From: Tritonibacter mobilis
Lineage (GTDB): Bacteria > Pseudomonadota > Alphaproteobacteria > Rhodobacterales > Rhodobacteraceae
NCBI RefSeq assembly: GCF_001681715.1
Contig: NZ_LNWY01000004.1
Location: forward strand, 124,001 to 188,000
Direction: 5' to 3'
DNA length: 64,000 nucleotides
Shown: positions 60,744-64,000 of the stretch, piece after piece
Layout: every line of letters starts with the position of its first letter
Numbering within the stretch: position 1 is the stretch's first letter
Notes under the pieces: model-generated
What the model saw: the letters and a program-made list of their open reading frames with translations, nothing else
Database searches by the model: none
Told to the model about the DNA's origin: nothing
Program-made: the position numbers and the translations under genes

Positions 60744-62155
60744 GGCAGGATATCCATCAGGCGGAACTGGGCGATGCGTTCGACCTGTTTGCAGGCTTCG
60801 GCAAATTCCGTGGCGCGGTCATTGTCGATGCGGCGCTGAAAAGCCGCCATGATCGAGGCCTTATCGTGGTCGCGCACCGCGATGATGAAGGGAAAGCCGT
60901 GTTTTTCCACATATGTGGTGTTGAGCGCGGTGAACGTCTCGCGTTCTTCGTCGGTCAAGAGGTTCAACCCGGCGCTGGCTTGTTCCGAGGTGCTCTCGGC
61001 CGTTAGGCGACCGGCTGCGGCGAGCTTACCCGCAAGATCGGGGTGCGCTGTCAGCACGCCGAGGCGCTCTTCCTCGCTTGCGGTGCGGAACATGCGGCAC
61101 AGTGCGTTGTGCACACCCGCCGCGCAGTCATGCGCCGGGCCAAGTTCGAGATCAAAGGCGCGATCCGCAATCCAGGGGGAATGTTCAAAGATCGACCCAT
61201 ATGTGGCCACAAATGTCTCGCGGTCCATTTGGCTGGGACGGGTGCGACGCTGATGGGGGTGGGTGCTGGCCCAATGTTCAGCGATCTCCAGACGGCGCGG
61301 GCACCAGACGCCCTCGTGGCTCTGGACATGATCGATAAAGCGTTTGAGCGCGGCGATCTTGCCCGGACGTCCCACCAGACGGCAATGCAAGCCGATGGTC
61401 ATCATCTTGGGCGCGCCTGCGTCGCCTTCGGCATAGAGCGCATCAAAGGCATCGGTCAGATAGCTGCCGAAATCCTCGCCTGTGACCCAGCCGGGGGCCG
61501 TGGCGAAGCGCATATCGTTGGCCTCAAGCGTGTAAGGAATGATCAGCTGATCGCGGTCGCCTACTTCCAGCCAATAGGGCAGGTCGTCGTCATAAGTATC
61601 CGAGATGTAATCAAAGCCGCCTTCCTCGGCCACGAGGCGCACGGTATTGGCGCTGCAGCGCCCGGTGTACCAGCCGCGCGGGCGCTCCCCGACCACCTCG
61701 GTATGAAGGCGGATCGCCTCTTTGATGGCGGCGCGTTCTTCGGCCTCGGGCATGTCCTTATGTTCGACCCATTTGAGGCCGTGGGAGGCGATTTCCCAAT
61801 CTGCGTCCTTCATCGCCTGCAGCTGTTCGGGGCTGCGGGCAAGGGCAGTGGCGACGCCATAGATGGTCAGCGGGATACCAGCGCCTGTGAACAGGCGGTG
61901 CAGACGCCAAAAGCCTGCGCGCGCGCCATATTCATAAATCGATTCCATATTCCAGTGGCGCTGGGCGGGCCATTGCGCCGCACCGGGGATGTCAGAGAGG
62001 AATGCCTCGGAGGCCGCATCGCCGTGCAGGGTGCAGTTCTCGCCACCTTCTTCGTAGTTCAGCACGAACTGGACGGCGATCTTTGCGGAATTGGGCCAAG
62101 CGGGATGAGGGGCCTGCGCCCCATATCCACGCATATCGCGGGGATAGCGTGTCAA
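60740..62155 (-). CDS. puuE-uraD: Bifunctional allantoinase PuuE - OHCU decarboxylase (UraD)
   Basis: A 471-residue fusion. Residues 1-310 are the PuuE allantoinase, a polysaccharide-deacetylase-like (NodB) fold that needs no metal: 'RYPRDMRGYGAQAPHPAWPNSAKIAVQFVLNYEEGGENC', 'EYGARAGFWRL', 'EIASHGLKW', 'RPRGWYTGRCSANT', 'SDTYDDDLPYW'. Residues about 315-471 are the OHCU decarboxylase, with the His of 'FEHSPWIADRAF' and 'TAHPDLAGKL' and 'TSEQASAGL'. It decarboxylates the UraH product to (S)-allantoin and opens allantoin to allantoate. Such fusions are known in alphaproteobacteria. Confidence 0.93.
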   Translation of the reverse strand: MTRYPRDMRGYGAQAPHPAWPNSAKIAVQFVLNYEEGGENCTLHGDAASEAFLSDIPGAAQWPAQRHWNMESIYEYGARAGFWRLHRLFTGAGIPLTIYGVATALARSPEQLQAMKDADWEIASHGLKWVEHKDMPEAEERAAIKEAIRLHTEVVGERPRGWYTGRCSANTVRLVAEEGGFDYISDTYDDDLPYWLEVGDRDQLIIPYTLEANDMRFATAPGWVTGEDFGSYLTDAFDALYAEGDAGAPKMMTIGLHCRLVGRPGKIAALKRFIDHVQSHEGVWCPRRLEIAEHWASTHPHQRRTRPSQMDRETFVATYGSIFEHSPWIADRAFDLELGPAHDCAAGVHNALCRMFRTASEEERLGVLTAHPDLAGKLAAAGRLTAESTSEQASAGLNLLTDEERETFTALNTTYVEKHGFPFIIAVRDHDKASIMAAFQRRIDNDRATEFAEACKQVERIAQFRLMDILP

Positions 62156-62180
62156 TTGCGAGTCTCCGGTTTATTTGTCG

Positions 62181-62191
62181 TTTCATTGTTA
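62181..62191. promoter_or_regulatory. Shared 11-mer upstream of puuE-uraD
   Basis: On the minus strand this reads TAACAATGAAA, preceded by GTA, 26 bases before the puuE-uraD start codon. The identical 11-mer is just ahead of the LysR gene at 63694-63704, in the same orientation. It may be a common -10 region or a regulator half-site. Confidence 0.3.
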
Positions 62192-62353
62192 TACATAGGA
62201 AATGGTCCTTGGGCTTTACCGCAATTTTTGAAAGTGCTGTTTGATGCTCGTGCGTGCATCTCGGGCAGCGCGGGCGCAATATGGCGGCAAATTCAGCAGC
62301 ATATGATCGGCCAAGGGGCAGCGCGCCCAAGGGTCTGAGAGGAAAGGCAACAG

Positions 62354-62710
62354 ATGAGCGGATATCTGACCACACATGTTCTGGACACGGCGCGGGGGTG
62401 CCCTGCGGAGGGCATCAAGATCGCGCTATATAAGGTGAGCGGTAATTCTCATAAGAAGATCGCGGAGACCGTGACCAACGCCGACGGGCGCACCGATACC
62501 CCGATTCTGCCTGCCGAGACCTTCGCGACCGGCACGTATGAGCTGATTTTCTTCTGTGGGGATTATCTGCGCGCCTCGGGTCAGGCGGGAGATGATCCGC
62601 TGTTTCTGGACCAAGTGCCGATCCGGTTCGGCATGAGCGAGGCCGAGAGCCACTATCATGTGCCGCTTCTGCTGTCGCCCTATGGGTATTCCACCTATCG
62701 CGGCAGCTGA
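62354..62710 (+). CDS. uraH: 5-hydroxyisourate hydrolase (transthyretin-like)
   Basis: Hydrolyses 5-hydroxyisourate, the unstable product of urate oxidation, to OHCU. The 118-residue protein has the catalytic His8 in 'GYLTTHVLDTARGCPA', 'TNADGRTDTP', 'YELIFFCGDYL' and the diagnostic C-terminal tetrapeptide YRGS. AGGAAAGG precedes ATG. It is divergent from the puuE-uraD unit. Confidence 0.96.
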   Translation: MSGYLTTHVLDTARGCPAEGIKIALYKVSGNSHKKIAETVTNADGRTDTPILPAETFATGTYELIFFCGDYLRASGQAGDDPLFLDQVPIRFGMSEAESHYHVPLLLSPYGYSTYRGS

Positions 62711-62712
62711 CG

Positions 62713-62765
62713 CATAGGTATTTGGGAAAAGATGAAGGGCAGGCCGCAAGGTGCTGCCCTTTTTC
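62713..62765. terminator. Terminator after uraH within a repeat-like sequence (copy E)
   Basis: AGGGCAG (62736-62742) pairs with CTGCCCT (62754-62760), followed by TTTT. It is preceded by GGTATTTGGGAAAAGATGAAG, a variant of the TTCTTCTAAC-type repeat seen in reverse at 53848-53868. It separates the convergent uraH and LysR genes. Confidence 0.75.
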
Positions 62766-62770
62766 ATGGC

Positions 62771-63685
62771 TCAGGCGGCATTCGCCGGAAGAGATGCAAG
62801 GATGTGGTCCACCATGAAATCAAGGAATAACCGTACCTTGGGGTCCTGATGGCGGCGGTGCATATAAAGACAGGCCATCTGAATGGTGGCGGGCGGCTCG
62901 TCCGGCAGCACCGGGACCAAGCGACCGGAAGCGAGATGCTCGGAGATTTCAAACACCGGTTTCAGGATGATCCCATGGCCGTCCAGCGCCCATTGGGTGA
63001 GCACATCGCCGTGGTCTGATTCATAAGGGCCTGAAACAGCGACCCGGCGGATGCCTTCGGGACCGTGCAGGGGCCACTGAAATTCCGGCGCGCCGGGATA
63101 GCGCAGGTTGAGGCAATCATGGGCTTCGGTTTTCAGCTCGGCGCTGGATGTCGGCATGCCGCGCGCCTTGATATAGGCGGGCGATGCGCAGAGCACGCGC
63201 GGACAATCGGTGATTTTACGGATCTTGAGGTTGGAATCTTCGGGCAGGCCCAGAAAGAAAGCCGCATCCAGCCCTTCGGCCGCGAGGTCGAGTTTGCGAT
63301 CCGACAGGCGCAGGCGAATGTTAATGAGCGGGTAGGCGGCGTTGAACTGCGGCACCGCCGGGGCAATCAACCGCTGTCCGACCCCCAAAGGTGCGGCCAC
63401 ATAGAGCGTGCCGCGCGGGGTCTGCGTCACATTGGAGATGTCGGCCTCGGCCTCTTCGACGGCTTCGAGGATCTTGACCGCGCCATGATAGAACAACTGG
63501 CCCTGCTCCGTGGGGTGCAGCAGCCGGGTGGTGCGCTGGAACAGGCGCACTTTCAGGTGTTCTTCGAGCTGGGAAATCCGCGACGAGGCCACGGCGGCAG
63601 AAATGCGCATATCCCGCGCTGCGGCGGACATATTGCCGAGCTCATAGACGCGGACGAAAGTGCGGATATTGTTCAGATAGGCCAT
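62771..63685 (-). CDS. LysR-family transcriptional regulator of the urate region
   Basis: A 304-residue LTTR. The winged helix at about 1-60 reads 'LNNIRTFVRVYELGNMSAAARDMRISAAVASSRISQLEEHLKVRLFQRTTR'; the substrate-binding domain begins near residue 90 ('GTLYVAAPLGVGQRLIAPAVPQF'). It lies divergent from puuD (109 bases between starts) and convergent with uraH, so it probably controls the urate genes. The inducer is unknown. Confidence 0.87.
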   Translation of the reverse strand: MAYLNNIRTFVRVYELGNMSAAARDMRISAAVASSRISQLEEHLKVRLFQRTTRLLHPTEQGQLFYHGAVKILEAVEEAEADISNVTQTPRGTLYVAAPLGVGQRLIAPAVPQFNAAYPLINIRLRLSDRKLDLAAEGLDAAFFLGLPEDSNLKIRKITDCPRVLCASPAYIKARGMPTSSAELKTEAHDCLNLRYPGAPEFQWPLHGPEGIRRVAVSGPYESDHGDVLTQWALDGHGIILKPVFEISEHLASGRLVPVLPDEPPATIQMACLYMHRRHQDPKVRLFLDFMVDHILASLPANAA

Positions 63686-63693
63686 GACGGGGA

Positions 63694-63704
63694 TTTCATT
63701 GTTA
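63694..63704. promoter_or_regulatory. Shared 11-mer upstream of the LysR gene
   Basis: Minus strand TAACAATGAAA, identical to 62181-62191, 9 bases before the LysR start. See the puuE-uraD copy; the function is inference. Confidence 0.3.
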
Positions 63705-63794
63705 GCTTATGTTTGAAGCAGCTTGGAATTTTTTCCTGATACACGAAAATAACCCGCTCGCCTAGGGTCAGGGCAAACGCGCAAGGAGTGAGCT

Positions 63795-64000
63795 ATGCAA
63801 GAGCTTGTAATCATGTGGGACTGGCTTGCCTTTGCCGTCCGCTGGCTACACGTCATCACCGCCATCGCCTGGATCGGATCGTCCTTTTATTTTGTGGCGC
63901 TTGATCTGGGGCTGCGGAAAGTCCCGCATTTGCCGGTCGGTGCCCATGGCGAAGAATGGCAGGTGCATGGCGGTGGTTTTTACCACATCCAGAAATATCT
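63795..64000 (+). CDS. puuD: Membrane urate oxidase PuuD, N-terminal part (truncated by window end)
   Basis: The first 68 codons of a membrane protein, after AAGGAGTG. The visible 'WDWLAFAVRWLHVITAIAWIGSSFYFVALDLGL' and 'VHGGGFYHIQKY' are the start of the PuuD urate hydroxylase family (membrane helices with, in full-length forms, a C-terminal cytochrome c domain). It would start the urate pathway completed by UraH, PuuE-UraD, AllE and AllA. Confidence 0.9.
   Translation, partial: MQELVIMWDWLAFAVRWLHVITAIAWIGSSFYFVALDLGLRKVPHLPVGAHGEEWQVHGGGFYHIQKY

Noticed and set aside
1-64000. CRISPR arrays, insertion sequences, prophage, tRNA or rRNA genes
   Set aside because: No direct-repeat/spacer pattern, transposase or integrase motif, or tRNA T-arm consensus was found on reading; the repeats present are short palindromic extragenic elements.

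Overview
The window is a chromosomal segment of an alphaproteobacterium, almost certainly a member of the Rhodobacterales / Roseobacter group. The gene content (C-terminally extended Pth, PuuE-UraD fusion with PuuD, DUF2794, TrhO, Si-type transhydrogenase, type I IPP isomerase), the GC-rich coding style and the many ATGA overlaps all point there. I see no rRNA, tRNA, insertion sequence, prophage or CRISPR array, and the segment reads as ordinary core-type chromosome carrying two catabolic clusters. Species cannot be fixed from sequence reading alone.

Layout. 1-5.2 kb: tail of a possible chemoreceptor, an IsdG-type haem oxygenase, pth and rplY separated by an oppositely oriented lipoprotein gene, a small sulfotransferase and an MFS transporter. 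5.2-15 kb: lldD with a dyad upstream, a soluble hybrid histidine kinase preceded by a possible coupled 44-codon ORF, trpA, a PagL-like outer membrane protein, ychF, a nucleoside hydrolase, a GT41 (O-GlcNAc-transferase-like) protein and trhO. 15-19.5 kb: NAD salvage genes pncA and pncB flanking a membrane PAS hybrid kinase. 19.5-25.1 kb: a peptide ABC importer operon dppA-B-C-DF ending in a coupled GNAT acetyltransferase. 25.3-31.2 kb: panBC, glpK, an aromatic-ring type flavin monooxygenase, idi and a cytochrome c. 31.8-41.9 kb: fghA-sthA-yaiI operon, AEC permease, TetR and ArsR regulators, DUF2794, NlpC/P60 plus leucyl aminopeptidase, a degenerate HPt-like protein and a beta-carbonic anhydrase. 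42-48.8 kb: a DUF3095 cyclase-fold protein, asd, a DUF4139 secreted protein and a periplasmic amidohydrolase.

48.8-56.3 kb is a homoprotocatechuate (3,4-dihydroxyphenylacetate) meta-cleavage operon hpaF-E-D-(PLP decarboxylase)-G-H-I, with a divergent MarR repressor hpaR. HpaD opens the ring, HpaE oxidises the semialdehyde, HpaF and the HpaG-like protein isomerise and decarboxylate, HpaH hydrates and HpaI cleaves to pyruvate and succinic semialdehyde. The embedded aromatic amino acid decarboxylase suggests that DOPA/tyrosine or their amines feed the pathway.

56.3-64 kb is a urate degradation region: PuuD (urate oxidation, cut by the window end), UraH, PuuE-UraD fusion, AllE, AllA, an NCS2 urate/xanthine permease and a LysR regulator. 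Glycerate kinase sits at the edge and could take the glyoxylate product onward. No allantoate amidohydrolase is visible in the window.

Two families of extragenic palindromic repeats are scattered between genes, including inside the dpp and hpa operons. These, the decarboxylase in the hpa operon, the HPt-like protein without a phospho-accepting His, and the kinase lodged between pncA and pncB are the most interesting observations. Nothing here is clearly a wholly new defence or mobile system.
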